This document shows, one piece after another, positions 25,463 through 38,995 of a stretch of 64,000 bases of DNA. The notes under the pieces were generated by a model, which made no database searches, was not told where the DNA came from, and saw only the letters and a program-made list of their open reading frames with translations. The stretch's first letter is position 1. Every line of letters begins with the position of its first letter. The stretch spans positions 23,961,722 through 24,025,721 of the forward strand of contig NW_020954562.1 of the NCBI RefSeq assembly GCF_900497805.2, in the 5' to 3' direction. The translations under genes were made by a program, and so were the position numbers. Source of the stretch: Vombatus ursinus (taxonomy: Eukaryota; Chordata; Mammalia; Diprotodontia; Vombatidae).

Positions 25463-28400
25463 CTGTTGCTCTCTTTTTTATTTTTTTTTGAGATCAAATT
25501 AGTATTTGTTATTTTTTTGCTTAATTTATAGATTATTTTTATTTATTCATATATTCATTTATTTATTTTTTATTTGTTTGTTTATTTATTTATTTTTAGT
25601 TTTCAACATTCACTTCCATAAGATTTTGAGTTCCAAATTTTCTCCCCATCTCATCCCTCCCCTCACCCCAAGATGGCATGCATTCTGTATACCCCTTCCC
25701 CTAATCTGCCTTCCCTTCTATCTCACCATCCCTTCTCACCCCTTCCCCTTCTACTTTTCTGTAGGGCAGGATAGATTTCTGTACCCCATTTGCTGTATTT
25801 CTTATTTCCCAGTTGCATGTGAAAACAATTTTTTTAACATTTGTTTTTAAAACTTTGTATTTCAAATTTTCTCCCTTCTTCCCTCCCCACCCCCCCTCAT
25901 TGAAAAGGCAAGCAACTCAGTACAGGTTATACATATATAGTCATGCAAAACACTTCCATAGTAGTCATATTGTGAAAAACTGAGTATATTTCTCTTCATC
26001 CTATCCCAACCCCCATCTATTCTATTCTCTCTCTTTTCACCCTGTCCTTCCTCAGAAGTGTTTGCTTATGATTACCCTCTCCCCCAATCTGCCCTACCCT
26101 CTATCATTTCCCTGCTCTCTTGTCCCCTTTCCCCACTATTTTTCTGTAGAGTAAGATAGATTTCCATATCCAATTGAGTGTGTATATTATTCCCTCCTTA
26201 AGCCAAATCTGATGAGAATAAGATTCACTCATTCCCTCTCACCTTCCCCCATTTCCCTCCACTGTAAAAACCTTTCCTTGTTTGTTTTATGTGAGATAAT
26301 TTACCCACTTCCACCTCTCCCTTTCTGCTCTCAGTATAATCCTCTCTTACCATTTAATTTTATTCTCTAAATATCACTGCTTCATCTTGAACTCACCCTG
26401 TGCCCTCTATCTATCTATCTATACATATAATTTTTCCCCTCCAACTACTCTAATACTGACACAGGTCTCATGAGTTACAAATATCATCTTTCCATGCAGG
26501 AATGTAAACAGTTCAACCTTAATAAGTCTTTTATGATTTCTCTTTCCTGCTTACCTCTTCATGTTTCTCTTGAGTCTTCTATTTGAAAGTCAAATGTTCT
26601 ATCCAGCTCTGGTCTTTTCATCAAGAATGCTTGAAAGTTCCCTATTTCACTGCATGACCATTTTTTACCCTGAAGGATTATACTCAGTTTTGCTGGATAG
26701 GTGATTCTTGGCTGTAATCCTATCTCCTCTGCCCTCTGGAATATTATATTCCATGCCCTCAATGTAGAATCTGCTAAATCTTGTGTTATCCTGATTGTGC
26801 TTCCACAATACTTGAATTGTTTCTTTCTGGCTGCTTGCAATATTTTCTCCTTGACCTGGGAACTCTGGAATTTGGCTACAACATTCCTAGGAGTTTTCCT
26901 TTGGGGATCTCTTTCAGGAGGTGATTAGTGGATTCTTTCCATTTCTATTTTGCCCTTTGGTTCTAAAATATCAGGGCAGTTTTCCTTGATAATTTCTTGA
27001 AAAATGATGTCTAGGCTCTTTTTTTTATCATGGCTTTCAGATAGTCCAATAATTTTTAAATTATCTCTCCTGGATCTATTTTCCAGGTCAGTTGTTTCTC
27101 TAATGAGATATTTCACACTGTTTCCTATTTTTTTCATTCTTTTGAATTTGTTTTACAATGTCTTGATATCTCATAAAGTCACTAGCTTCCAATTGCTCTA
27201 TTCTAATTTTTAAGGAAGTATTTTCTTCAAAAGCTTTTGGACTTCCTTTTACATTTGGCCAATTTTGCTTTTTAGGGCATTCTTCTCCTCATTGGCTTTT
27301 TGGACCTCTTTTGTCATTTGAGTTAGGCTATTTTTTAAAGTATTATTTTCTTCAGTATTTTTTTGGGGTCTCCTTTAGCAAGCTGTTGACTTATTTTTCA
27401 TGATTTTCTTGCATGACTCTCAGTTTTTCCTCTACTTCTCTTACTTGCTTCTCAAAATCCATTTTGAGCTCTTCTCTGGCCTGGGACTAATTCATATTTT
27501 TCTTGGAGACTTTGGATGTAGGAGCTTTGACTTTGTTGTCTTCTTCTGGTTGTATATTTTGATCTTCTTTGTCACCAAAGTAAGATTCTATGGTCTAACT
27601 CTTTGCACTGCTTGCTCATGATCCCAGACAATTACTTGAGTTAAAAAGTCTTTGTTAAGGTAGGGGTCTGCTTCCAGTGTGGAGAATGTACTTTCCCAAG
27701 CTTCGGGGGTTTTGTGCAGCTGTTTTCAGAGATACTTCTAAGGACTTGTAAATTTTCACTTCTTCCAAGGTGCTGTGATCAAGGGCGAGATGTTTCCTCC
27801 TTTCCTGTCCTATGCTCTGGTCTATGAGTGGCCACAAACACTCTTTTCTGTCTTGAATCTGTGAGGAGGGTTTCTTCTCCACCACCACTACAAGCTCTAC
27901 CATGCCAGTGCTCCTCCTAGCCCCAGGATTGCCACTTAGAACTGTGATCCAGATCCAACCACAGCCAAAGCAAGAGAATCCCACATCAGCAGAGAGATCC
28001 CTGCAATCCCCCTCTGATCAGCCCCTTGATTCCCCCTCAGTCTGTGGGCCAGAAGCTCAGGAAACTGCTGCCGCCCTGGGGCCAAGCTCAGGGACTGGGG
28101 CTGCTTCTCTCTCTCACTGCAAATACAGACTTTCCCTACTGATCTTCTTAGTTGTCTTTGGCGTTCCTGCCTTGAGAAGTCTGGAAACTGCCACAGCTGC
28201 CCGTGATTCAGTCCTCTTAGGCCTGCTCCAGGTTCACTGAGGCTTGTTTTATCTGTGTGCCCATGCCAAACTATGCTCCTCTCCCCGTTTGGTGCGATAT
28301 ACCTTTCCAATCAACCATCCAGGCTGTCTTGGGCTATAAATTTGTTTCACTCTCCATTTTTGTAGGTTCTACTGGTTTAAAATTTGTTTAGAGTCATTTT

Positions 28401-28492
28401 TAATAGGTATTTGGAATGGTTTGGGGGACAGCTCAAGCTAGTCGCTGCTTTTACTCTGCTATCTTGGCTCCACCCTCACTGTTGCTCTCTTT
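25463..28492 (-). mobile_element. Near-complete HAL1 (half-L1) element with 14-bp target duplications
   Basis: The body is 25477-28478 (3,002 bp), bounded by CTGTTGCTCTCTTT at 25463-25476 and 28479-28492. On the minus strand it has an L1-type 5' UTR starting gtggagccaagatagcagag, an ORF1 remnant (27619-26559), then directly a purine-rich spacer and an L1-type 3' tail with an A-rich end (the T-rich run at 25477-25610). No ORF2 endonuclease or reverse transcriptase lies between, and the ORF1-to-spacer junction is also present in the copy at 57252-60161. Such elements are known in mammals as HAL1 and depend on L1 for the enzymes. Confidence 0.88.
26559..27619 (-). pseudogene. HAL1/L1 ORF1 remnant (RNA-binding chaperone), broken
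   Basis: ORF1p of L1-like elements is a trimeric RNA-binding protein with an N-terminal coiled coil, an RRM and a C-terminal domain. The RRM entry TTDLENRSRRDNLKIIGLSE is at about 27040-27100. The C-terminal domain has TIRITQDLADSTLRAW, EEIGLQPRITYPAKLSI and FQAFLMKRPELDR before the stop at 26559. The start codon is placed at 27619 (MSKQ), as in related copies. Several in-frame stops interrupt it, for example after about ten codons and after the 27137-26925 segment, so it is not functional. Confidence 0.85.
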
Positions 28493-29285
28493 CTGGGGGA
28501 AGGCAGGACCACAACACAGAATGCACTTGCTTCCATGATCTGAGTATTGTCAATGCTGCCCTGCTTTCTGATTCAGTTGATAGAAAGAACCATTGATGAC
28601 TCAAAGATGCCCAAAGACAAAATTGAGGTTGCCATTCACACTCAAACTACTTGCCACATCATTGCCTTCTTGAAAAGACCCTTGGGTGGTCATCTAAACA
28701 GTGCCACTCTCCTGGCTCATCAGTCATTCAACATGGAAGTGTGGGAGTGCTTAGGGGTGTGTCAAAAGGAAAAACCTTAAAGATGGCAGCCAACTGTAAA
28801 CAGTCAACTTCAGTGGATCCTCGGGGCACTATGATCCCAGATTTTGGCTTTCTTTAGAGTACCTTTTTGAAAATTTTGAATGGAAGTGAGTTAGGCTCCT
28901 CAGCAGGTACCACTCACAGACAGAGATGGAAAGAGTGATGGTGTTGGTGCATCCATGGGGGAGGTGGTGGAGCCCCGAGTGTACAGTGAGGTGCAGGTGG
29001 TGACAGTAACACCAACATGCCTGCTGTTGAGGGTGGTGTTGGAGAGGATGGGATTGTCAGTGGAAAACTTGCCCCAGATCCTGAATTACTGGAGTTGCCT
29101 TTGCCATCTGATCTTCACTGCTTTCAAAGGCAGAGTGCTGTGATTTTTTGTTTTTTCCTCTCTTCCTTGGAGCCAGTGGAACTTGGCCCTTGTCAATCTG
29201 GTCCATCAGCTTTTACTCTTCAATTAGCCTCTTCTCTATGCATTCTTTGGTGATTTTCTGCCTCTTTTAACTTTGTGGGGACTAT
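28493..29285. other. Unassigned GC-richer stretch, possible retrocopy or repeat remnant
   Basis: This segment is richer in G and C than the surrounding intron. On the minus strand from about 29268 it reads KRQKITKECIEKRLIEE, a stop, then KLMDQIDKGQVPLAPRKRG and SSEDQMAKATPVIQDLGQV. On the plus strand it reads DKIEVAIHTQTTCHIIAFLK at about 28600-28680. Both look protein-like but neither is recognised, and stops break both. It may be an old processed pseudogene split by the HAL1 insertion, or chance. Confidence 0.25.
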
Positions 29286-29289
29286 ATGC

Positions 29290-29905
29290 AAAGGGTTATA
29301 AAACTGTGCATGCCCTTTGACCCCACAATAATACTAGGCCTATATCCTAAAGACAGCAAAGTGGAAAAGGACCTGTATATACAAATATATTTATAGCAGC
29401 TCTTTTTGTGGTAAAGAATTAGAAATCAAAGGCATGTCTGTCAATCAGGGACTGGATGAACAAGTTGTGGCATATGTTTTTGATGGAATACTACTGGAAG
29501 GAGGCAGGTGGTTCCATAAAAACATGGCCACACTTGCAGGAACTGATGAAATGTGAAGTTAGAAGAACTAGGAGATCACTATGCATGGTAACAGCAATGT
29601 TGTAATGATGATCAAATGTGAAAAATGCTCTGACTGATACAATGATCCAAGACAATTCCAAAGGACTCATGAAAAAATGCTGTCTACCTCCAGAGGGAAA
29701 ACTGATAAACTTTGAGTACAAAATGAAGTATAATTTTCTCTTTGTTTTTCTTGCTTTTTGAAATAGCTAATATAGAAATATGTTTTGTATAAGTTCATAC
29801 ATAGAATTGATATTTTATTTCTTGTCTTCTCAGTGTGCAAGGAGAGGCTGGGAGGAAGAAAGAGCAATTAGAACTCATAATTTAAAAAAAAAGAATGTTT
29901 AAAAT
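29290..29905 (+). mobile_element. L1 LINE 3' end, older copy
   Basis: Begins in the ORF2 C-terminus (agggttataaaactgtgcat, gaaaaggacctgtatataca, ttatagcagctctttttgtg) and runs through the 3' UTR to taattagaactcataattta plus A-run. It is more divergent than the copies at 23.3 and 24.0 kb. Confidence 0.8.
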
Positions 29906-29984
29906 ACATAAACAATATATTTAATTAAAAAACACTATGAAGTCTTGAAGACAATTATTATGCCCTTTCATCCCATTCTTTTTT

Positions 29985-31165
29985 TTTCATGTTGCACATG
30001 CCTAGTTCCTTCAACCAATGCCTCCTACATCTTGAGCTCAAGGCTCACCACCATTTTAGTTGCCCTCCTCTAGATACTTTTCATCTTATCTATGGCCTTC
30101 TTAAAATAGAATGCTCAGAACCGAACACAATACTCCAGATGACGAGTATGGAGGAATTATTGCCTACCTGTCCCTGAAAGCTTTGTGTCTCCTAATGTAG
30201 TCCAAAGTTGCAAGAGCTTTATTGGCTGCCACATCATCCTGCTGACAAATATTGAACTTGCAGTCCACTAAAATCTTCAGATATATTTTCACACCAAATG
30301 CTGTCAATCCATACCTCCTCCATATTATACTTATGGATTTGATTTATTTTTTGTACCCAAGTGTATAAGACTTTATCTTTACTGGATTTCATTTTATTAT
30401 TTTCTGCCCAATGCTCAAGCCTGTCAAAATCCTTTTGTATCTGGACTGTCATCTACTATGTTAGATATTCCTTACAGCTTTGTGTCATCTAAAAATTTGA
30501 TGAGCAAACTATTTTTTTTTTATCCAAGACAATGAACAAAAATGTTAAACATCACAAGTTCAAGAACAAATCCCTGGAATAATCCACCGGACACCTCCTG
30601 TGACATTGACACTGAACCAACTGACAACTATACTTTGAGTCTGGTTATTTGAACAGTATTGAACCCATGTGATTATATTATTTCTGATCCATATCTCTCC
30701 ATTTTCTCCACAAGAAAAGTATAAAATATTCTGTCAAGGACTTGCTAAAATCTAAATAAACTATATCTACAGCATTTCCCCTCAACTATTAGTTTAATAA
30801 TCATCAAAAAAAAGGAATGAAGTTAGGCTTGGAATTATTTCTTTTTGAAGTAATGCTGGAGTTTTATAATTATTTCTTTCCTTTTATAGATATTTTCCAG
30901 CTGTCTATTTAATGATCCTTTCAAGTTAAACTTACCAACTTTTGGTTTGCAGGATATTTTATCTTCCTTTTTATAAAAAAGGTGGACATTTACAGTTTTC
31001 CAATTTTGTGGTATTTATGTTTTCCATGATTTTTAAAATATCATTTACAATAGTTTTAGAATCACAATTTTTTTCTGGATCCAAGGATATAGTCCAATTA
31101 ACTGTGTGAGTTGGATTAATTAATTAATTAATTAATTAGTTAAGAATTCCTCAAGTCATTGTTAA
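29985..31165 (-). mobile_element. L3/CR1-clade LINE: reverse-transcriptase C-terminus and 3' region
   Basis: Read on the minus strand, the frame at 30452-30234 gives VQIQKDFDRLEHWAENNKMK and later KINQIHKYNMEEVW. This is the characteristic stretch after the palm domain in CR1/L3 reverse transcriptases. The flanks agree: at 30580 aataatccaccggacacctc is the antisense of the SSGVPQGS-type palm region, and at 30053 agttgccctcctctagatac is the antisense of the RVQRRA region. About 1.2 kb of degraded ORF survives, an ancient element common to amniotes. Confidence 0.87.
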
Positions 31166-31794
31166 TCTTTTTGTTGTTGTTCTATCATGTCCAGCACATG
31201 AGAAAAAAAGCAAAAAGAGAGAAGGGAGAGGAAAAGAGATAAACACTGGCAGCGTATTTTTACTTGGGCATGAATGTGAATACTGTTCTTTATTTTTAGC
31301 CAGTGGGCCCAAAAGTGTCTATCATTTGGATGCAGAGGGCATGCCAATACTATTGAAGTTTTTTAATTTGGACAAAAAGATGAGATTATATGTACATTGC
31401 TCCATGAAAAGTATAAAACTGGAAATGTGACAAAGACAGAAAAAATGGCTGCTAATCTGCTTGGGTAGGGAAGGAGTCTATACACTATCTTAAATATGTT
31501 ACCGGCAGAGATTGTAGGTCCTGTATGGTTACAAATTAAAAGTAAATAAACAAAAGGCATTTTGGTTGGTTTAAAGAAGAGGATCTCCAATCACTGGATC
31601 AGCATCTATAGATTAAATCTTCTAGTAGATTTCAAAACCTTACTTGCTAGCTCTCTAAGCCAGGAGTTGAGAAAGAGAGGGAACTTCTCTGCTCTATCAC
31701 CTCATTATTGTTCCCCCTTGATTCTCAGAGATAGAAAAGCATACCTGTCCATGCTGGCACCATGATTGATCTTTCTTCCTCATATTTATTCTGA
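31166..31794. other. No gene seen; unique intron
   Basis: A short (ATTA)n run lies just before it at 31114-31140. Nothing else is recognised. Confidence 0.45.
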
Positions 31795-31825
31795 TTTATT
31801 TATTTATTTGTTTATCTATCTATCC

Positions 31826-31891
<66 letters not shown>

Positions 31892-31893
31892 TT
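31795..31893. repeat. (TATC)n tetranucleotide microsatellite
   Basis: About twenty consecutive CTAT units with few interruptions, preceded by (TTTA)n. A long pure tract is likely length-polymorphic. Confidence 0.97.
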
Positions 31894-32027
31894 AATTCCC
31901 CCTTCCCTGATGATCATATGTCTTTGAGAAAATGAACATTAAATCCACTTCAGACAAAGTTTAAGGATTCCCAGTTTAGAGATTCCCCTACCCCCAAAAC
32001 AAAAATTAATGTCTTTAAAGTACGATA

Positions 32028-32074
<47 letters not shown>
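32028..32074. repeat. (CA)n microsatellite at the 5' edge of the KCTD retrocopy
   Basis: About 20 CA units immediately before the retrocopy's 5' UTR-like sequence. Confidence 0.95.
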
Positions 32075-34291
<2,217 letters not shown>

Positions 34292-34334
34292 GGTATAAGA
34301 TCCACCTTTTTTCAGTTCTAGGGACACTTTTCTA

Positions 34335-34690
34335 AACAATGACATTCACTGTATATGAGGATTGACCTTCAGCAAATTTAATATGGACAGGCTTTCCAAA
34401 GCCAAGATGCAAGTGATATAAGGAGTATTACCCAAGAGATGTATCATCAGAAAAAGAGGTGGGCTGGTCATGTCATGAAAGTACGGGATGACAAATGAAC
34501 AGATACACTGCACCTGTATCCACAAAATGTAAAAAAACCAGAGGAAATCTTCTGGCCTATTGGCTGTGTCCTCTGTGGAGAATCAATGGGACAATGTGTA
34601 CAAAAATAGTACGTAATGAGAAGGTAAGAGTAGATCATGATTCATTAGAGACTACCTCTATTAGTGAGATCTACTCATTAGAGTATTAAA
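34335..34690 (+). mobile_element. RTE-clade LINE C-terminal ORF fragment
   Basis: ttacccaagagatgtatcat, cagaaaaagaggtgggctgg and tcatgtcatgaaagtacggg encode the RTE motif RKRWAGHVMKVRDD. This is followed by a degraded ...YPQNVKKPRG... segment corresponding to EWYPRxxKRxRGRPP. It lies just 3' of the KCTD retrocopy's A-tail. Confidence 0.75.
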
Positions 34691-34859
34691 ATATAACATT
34701 TTACAATGCAGGTAGTTGACACTGGCTAGCAGTCAACTGTACGATCTAAAATTAGAGCATTTGTGTTAGATCATTCCTTTATGACATTCAGAAATTTAGT
34801 TGATATTAATTTAATAAAACAATAATAATTTAATAAAACACAACAACATGTTTTGGCTT

Positions 34860-35095
34860 TGTATTTTAATAACATATATTTATATTTTGCTATCTCCTCC
34901 CAATAACCCTGTTATGCACGTATCACAAGTATTATTATCCCTGTTTTACAGCTGAAGAAACTGGAACTTAGAAAGATTATGTCACTTCCCTGTGATTTTA
35001 CATGGTTAGAAAAATAGGAAGTGTTCAATAAAGAGTTTAATTCAAAACCTGGGTGACCACAAGTCCAGTGCTTGAACTTTTGTATCATATTCTAT
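34860..35095 (+). repeat. MIR SINE
   Basis: caataaccctgttatgcacg, attattatccctgttttaca, gctgaagaaactggaactta and tccagtgcttgaacttttg lie in MIR order. Confidence 0.65.
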
Positions 35096-36699
35096 GTATA
35101 ATTTTAGCTAAAAATATGTACTGGCAACATAAGACTACTAGCAGATGGAAGACAGGTGATATCATGCAGAGAATATTCTGTTGATTATCAATGATTAAGC
35201 AAAATCTCTTAAACCTGTTAATTAGGTTGTTTTGGTTTTTTTTTTAGTCTAATAATTTTTGTTATTTTTCATTAAATTACAATAGGGTTTTGAGGAATTT
35301 CCAAGTTGCAAAAACAACCCTAAGGTTAAAAAAATAAGCCTCTAAATCCTTAAAGATTTAGTTTAAAATAGAAGAAAAATGGATGTGCTATTTATATGTC
35401 ATAAAACAGCTGGGCATGGAAAATAGGATTAAGTATTCTAAACAAGTACTCTAGTGTTTACAAGAAGTGCCCCCAGCATGTAGCTGTTCTCAGAACACTG
35501 CATGTAACAAAATATTTAAAATTTTTGCATGCCAAAATGTGAAACTATGTCTATGGCTACTGGCTTAAAAAAAAAAAAGTAAATAGCTTTAAAAAAAAAC
35601 ATGCATTGGCTTTTTGACAAAATACGGTCACTGGAAATAATCAGTAACTTATATTTCCTTAAGCTTTAAATAGCCAAATTAATGTTTCCTTTAAATTAGT
35701 TTTGTATGAATATTACTACCATTCACAGGAAACCACAAGGTCTGTCCCCCTAACTCCTGTATTATATAGCATAAGATCTCATATACCTCTCTGGTATACT
35801 GGGACTCTTTATTGACTTTTTATCATATAATGTATTGCCATCAACTTCCAAGTCATTCAGAAATCATTAATAAACCTGGTTCTTCACTTAAATCCATCTT
35901 TGCTCCCTTCTAAACAAAAACACACTTGTACCTTACTGCTCACATTACTGCTCACATTTTGTGTTAACTGAAAATTGAGGATTAGTTTTATTCACTGAGT
36001 TTCTTAAGTGAAAACAGATTATCTAGCACATCTAATTAACACTAATAGATCAGGAAAATATGTCTTGGCCAATTTCTTATTAATAATAGATTAAGAAAAA
36101 TTACAAAGTAAACACTTTTACTAGGTCAAGGCTATGGGAATGGTAATGTTTCTGAATCTGAGATGAGTCATTTTTATTGTAAGGACTTTCAAAAACTGTG
36201 GTGGAAAAAATTATATAATCTAATTCCCTATAATAAGACAAAATGAGATTGAATTAGAAATCACTGATTAACCCCCTCTACTGAATGTAAAGGGAAACAG
36301 TATTCATTGCAGGAAAGAAAATCCACAGAATTTCAATTTCTGTTCTTTTTTTTCAACCCTAATTCTTTATCCCTTGTTGCCATATTAAGGAATGCATTAA
36401 TTTTTTGGTAAAATTGATTTATATTAACCAATCATTGTCTTCTGGTGTAAATTTTCATTTTGTGAATGAAGAATCTGAGAACCAGTGTTAAAGTAACTTG
36501 GCTAAGGATAAATGATGAATTAGTAACACAAGATGGACTACTACCCATTGTTACTTGGGGCTTTAATTAGGGAATAAATCAATTAGTACCCTTTTGTTCT
36601 GATCTGGGCCTGACCTAGCCTAGTTTCTTTAGTTTATACTCAATATTGAAACAAAATGAGACACTTAACCATAGAAATAGAAGGGTATTCAATTTGTAT
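35096..36699. other. No gene seen; unique intron
   Basis: AT-rich, with no recognisable coding or repeat signature over 1.6 kb. Confidence 0.5.
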
Positions 36700-36985
36700 A
36701 TGCACTGAGAACTTTGGAGTCTAAATGCAGATGGAAGCATACTATTTGCTCTCCTTTTCTTTCATTTTTTTTGTTTTGTTTCTTCTTTCTCATAGTTCCT
36801 CCCATTAGTTCTAATTCTTTACATCATGTCTAATGTGAAAATATGTTTAATATGAATATATAAGCAAAGTCTATTTGCATGCTGTCTTTGGGAGGTGGGA
36901 GGTAAAGGTGGGGGAGAAAATTCACAACTCACAATCTTACAGAAGTGATTGTTTAAAACTAAAAATAAATAAATTATATATAAAA
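36700..36985 (+). mobile_element. L1 LINE 3' UTR fragment
   Basis: ctttggagtctaaatgcaga, catagttcctcccattagtt, catcatgtctaatgtgaaaa and acaatcttacagaagtgatt end in an A/T-rich tail. It is of the same tail type as the L1 at 22505-23890. Confidence 0.8.
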
Positions 36986-37014
36986 AAGAAAACAGTTATG
37001 CAAAAAAAAAAAAA

Positions 37015-37345
37015 CTTGAAGCTTGAGAAAATGCCCTTCTCCTCTCATACCAGGTACAGAGCTTAACATTAACTTAAAGTTCAAAATCAAGAATTAGTGT
37101 GGAAAAATGAGCAAAGAACAACAATTAAATAAAAAAGAACCTGGCCATAAACAGCTACTATGGTAATGGGAAAGATCAAGACACAAACTGTGAAGAAGAC
37201 AATGAAATCAAAACAGTTAACAGCAAAGCCTCAAAGCAGAACTATCATAGTTGGACTTAAAGATCATAGTCCCCAATATGATGGATATGGAGATAAAAAT
37301 GACACTAAAAAAGACAAAGATGGGAAAAGTAGCTAAAACAGAATA
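37015..37345 (+). mobile_element. L1 5' UTR end and ORF1 start fragment
   Basis: gaaaatgcccttctcctctc and caggtacagagcttaacatt lead into an ORF1 start near 37109 (atgagcaaagaacaacaatt). gcaaagcctcaaagcagaac and a degraded ORF1 N-terminus follow. It directly follows an L1 3' tail in the same orientation. Confidence 0.7.
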
Positions 37346-37771
37346 AGATGAGCAGGGTGTTAAGGTATTTATTCACAAGATATCTAAATAAAGAAACCTA
37401 CATGAAGATTACAAAATAATCAAACTACTGCCAACAAGTGATCAAAGAAATTACAATAACTTCTGAAACATATGTCTTTACTTTTCTATCCTTACTACAT
37501 TTTCATGAAAATAAAAATGTACATACAAGTGCAATAATATGTACTTATTCCATTTATTATTAATAGTAAAGGTGATGAAAATGTTAGAAAGGAACAGTTA
37601 GCCTTTTGCAAATGTTATTTTATAGTAGATCAAATCTTTATAGTCACTCAACTGGTTGAAAAGTGCAAGATTACACTATTCTTACCGTTTGTTGACTACA
37701 GAAAAAAATTGAGTACAGCAAAATTTCTTCATAAAGTCTCTCAATACAGACATAAATGATTTCTTAGAGAT
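37346..37771. other. No gene seen; unique intron
   Basis: No recognisable feature. Confidence 0.4.
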
Positions 37772-37925
37772 TCAAGGGTGGGGAACCTGTGTCCTTGAGG
37801 CCACATGTGGCCCTCTAGGCCCTTTGATTGAATCTAAACTTCACAGAACAAATCCCCTTAATAAAAGGATATGTTCTGTAAAACTTGGACTCAGTCGAAA
37901 GGCCACACTCAAGGACCTATAACGG
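37772..37925. mobile_element. Palindromic hAT-type DNA element, partly eroded
   Basis: caagggtggggaacctgtgt, ttgaggccacatgtggccct and ctaggccctttgattgaatc match the family at 2568. The interior palindrome aatccccttaataaaaggat is present. The right terminal repeat is only partly recognisable (actcaaggaccta). Confidence 0.68.
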
Positions 37926-38004
37926 TTTCAAACTATTTCCCATAAAGACAAATTTTGAACCAACGTCTTCCATATTCTAGGTCCAATACACTTTCTACTA
38001 AAGA

Positions 38005-38137
38005 CAAACAGGTGGCATAGTAGATAGAGCAGTGGGCCTGGATTCAGAAGGACATGAGTTCATATTTGACCTCAAATATTTACTGGCTGTGTGACCCTGG
38101 TCAAATCACTTGAACTCTTTTGCCTCAGTTTTCTCAA
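38005..38137 (+). repeat. Marsupial tRNA-derived SINE, 3'-truncated
   Basis: acaggtggcatagtagatag, agcagtgggcctggattcag, ctggctgtgtgaccctggtc and ttgcctcagttttctcaaca run directly into a microsatellite. Confidence 0.85.
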
Positions 38138-38507
38138 CATGCATGTATGTATGTACAGATCTAATAAGTGTATTATGTATATACACTTACATGTATGTAT
38201 ATGTACACATAGGTCTTTGTCATTTTCATATATACATAATATATGTGAAACATATATGATTCTATGCCATATATATTTGTGTGTATATATACATATATTT
38301 ATATGTATGTATATATCTATATGTATATATGTATAATATATTTATATGTATATATGCATGAATGTGTGTATGTGTATATATATGTATGTGTATGTATCTA
38401 TGTGTGTATACGTGTGTATACACACATGTAGATACATATATACACATATATTTCCTATACACATACATACATATATGCATATGCATATATACATGTGTGT
38501 GTATGAA
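38138..38507. repeat. TATG/CATA microsatellite, about 370 bp
   Basis: Long mixture of tatg, cata, tgta and tatata units following a truncated SINE. Two open frames of 81 and 123 codons are translations of it. Confidence 0.95.
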
Positions 38508-38574
38508 AAATGACATAGACCTGATATTATTAAGGAAATTATAGTCTAATGTGGGGGCCAATATAACTACAAAT

Positions 38575-38672
38575 TCTTTTATGGTAGGGTCTATGTCACT
38601 TTTCATTTTTCTGGACCCAGCAGAGTGCTTCACACATAATAAATGCTTAATAAAATATTTGTTTAATCAAAC
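38575..38672 (+). repeat. L2 LINE 3' end
   Basis: atggtagggtctatgtcact, gcagagtgcttcacacataa and taaatgcttaataaaatat form the L2 terminus. Confidence 0.6.
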
Positions 38673-38769
38673 AATTTATGAGGTTGAAATCAGTTAGTTT
38701 TCAATAATGGGATTTCTTCTATCAACTTCACAAAGCAATAGAATTTAAACCATTATTAGGAATAGTGAT

Positions 38770-38995
38770 ATGTGTCTCATTCAACCTGATAAAGTAACAC
38801 TTACTAGAGTGTTAGCCCTTTTTAGTAAGCAAGACCTTGTTTCAAAATCCACTAATGATACTTAGTTACATGCCCATGGACAAGGTGGTTAAACCTTCTG
38901 AGCCTGAGTTTCTTATCTATAAAACAGGATAGGGTTATTGTGTATCTCAAATGAAATAATTCATTAAAGTGTTTTTACAAACATAAAGTGTTATG
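38770..38995 (+). repeat. Degraded SINE
   Basis: gacaaggtggttaaaccttc, tgagcctgagtttcttatct and ataaaacaggatagggttat then aatgaaataattcatt follow the marsupial SINE/MIR 3' layout. Confidence 0.6.

Noticed and set aside
27936-28310. Open frames of 110-124 codons on both strands
   Set aside because: They lie in the L1-type 5' UTR of the minus-strand HAL1; GC-richer non-coding sequence, with no known protein.
31795-31893. Regularly spaced repeats as a CRISPR-like array
   Set aside because: A pure tetranucleotide microsatellite with no spacers, in a vertebrate genome.
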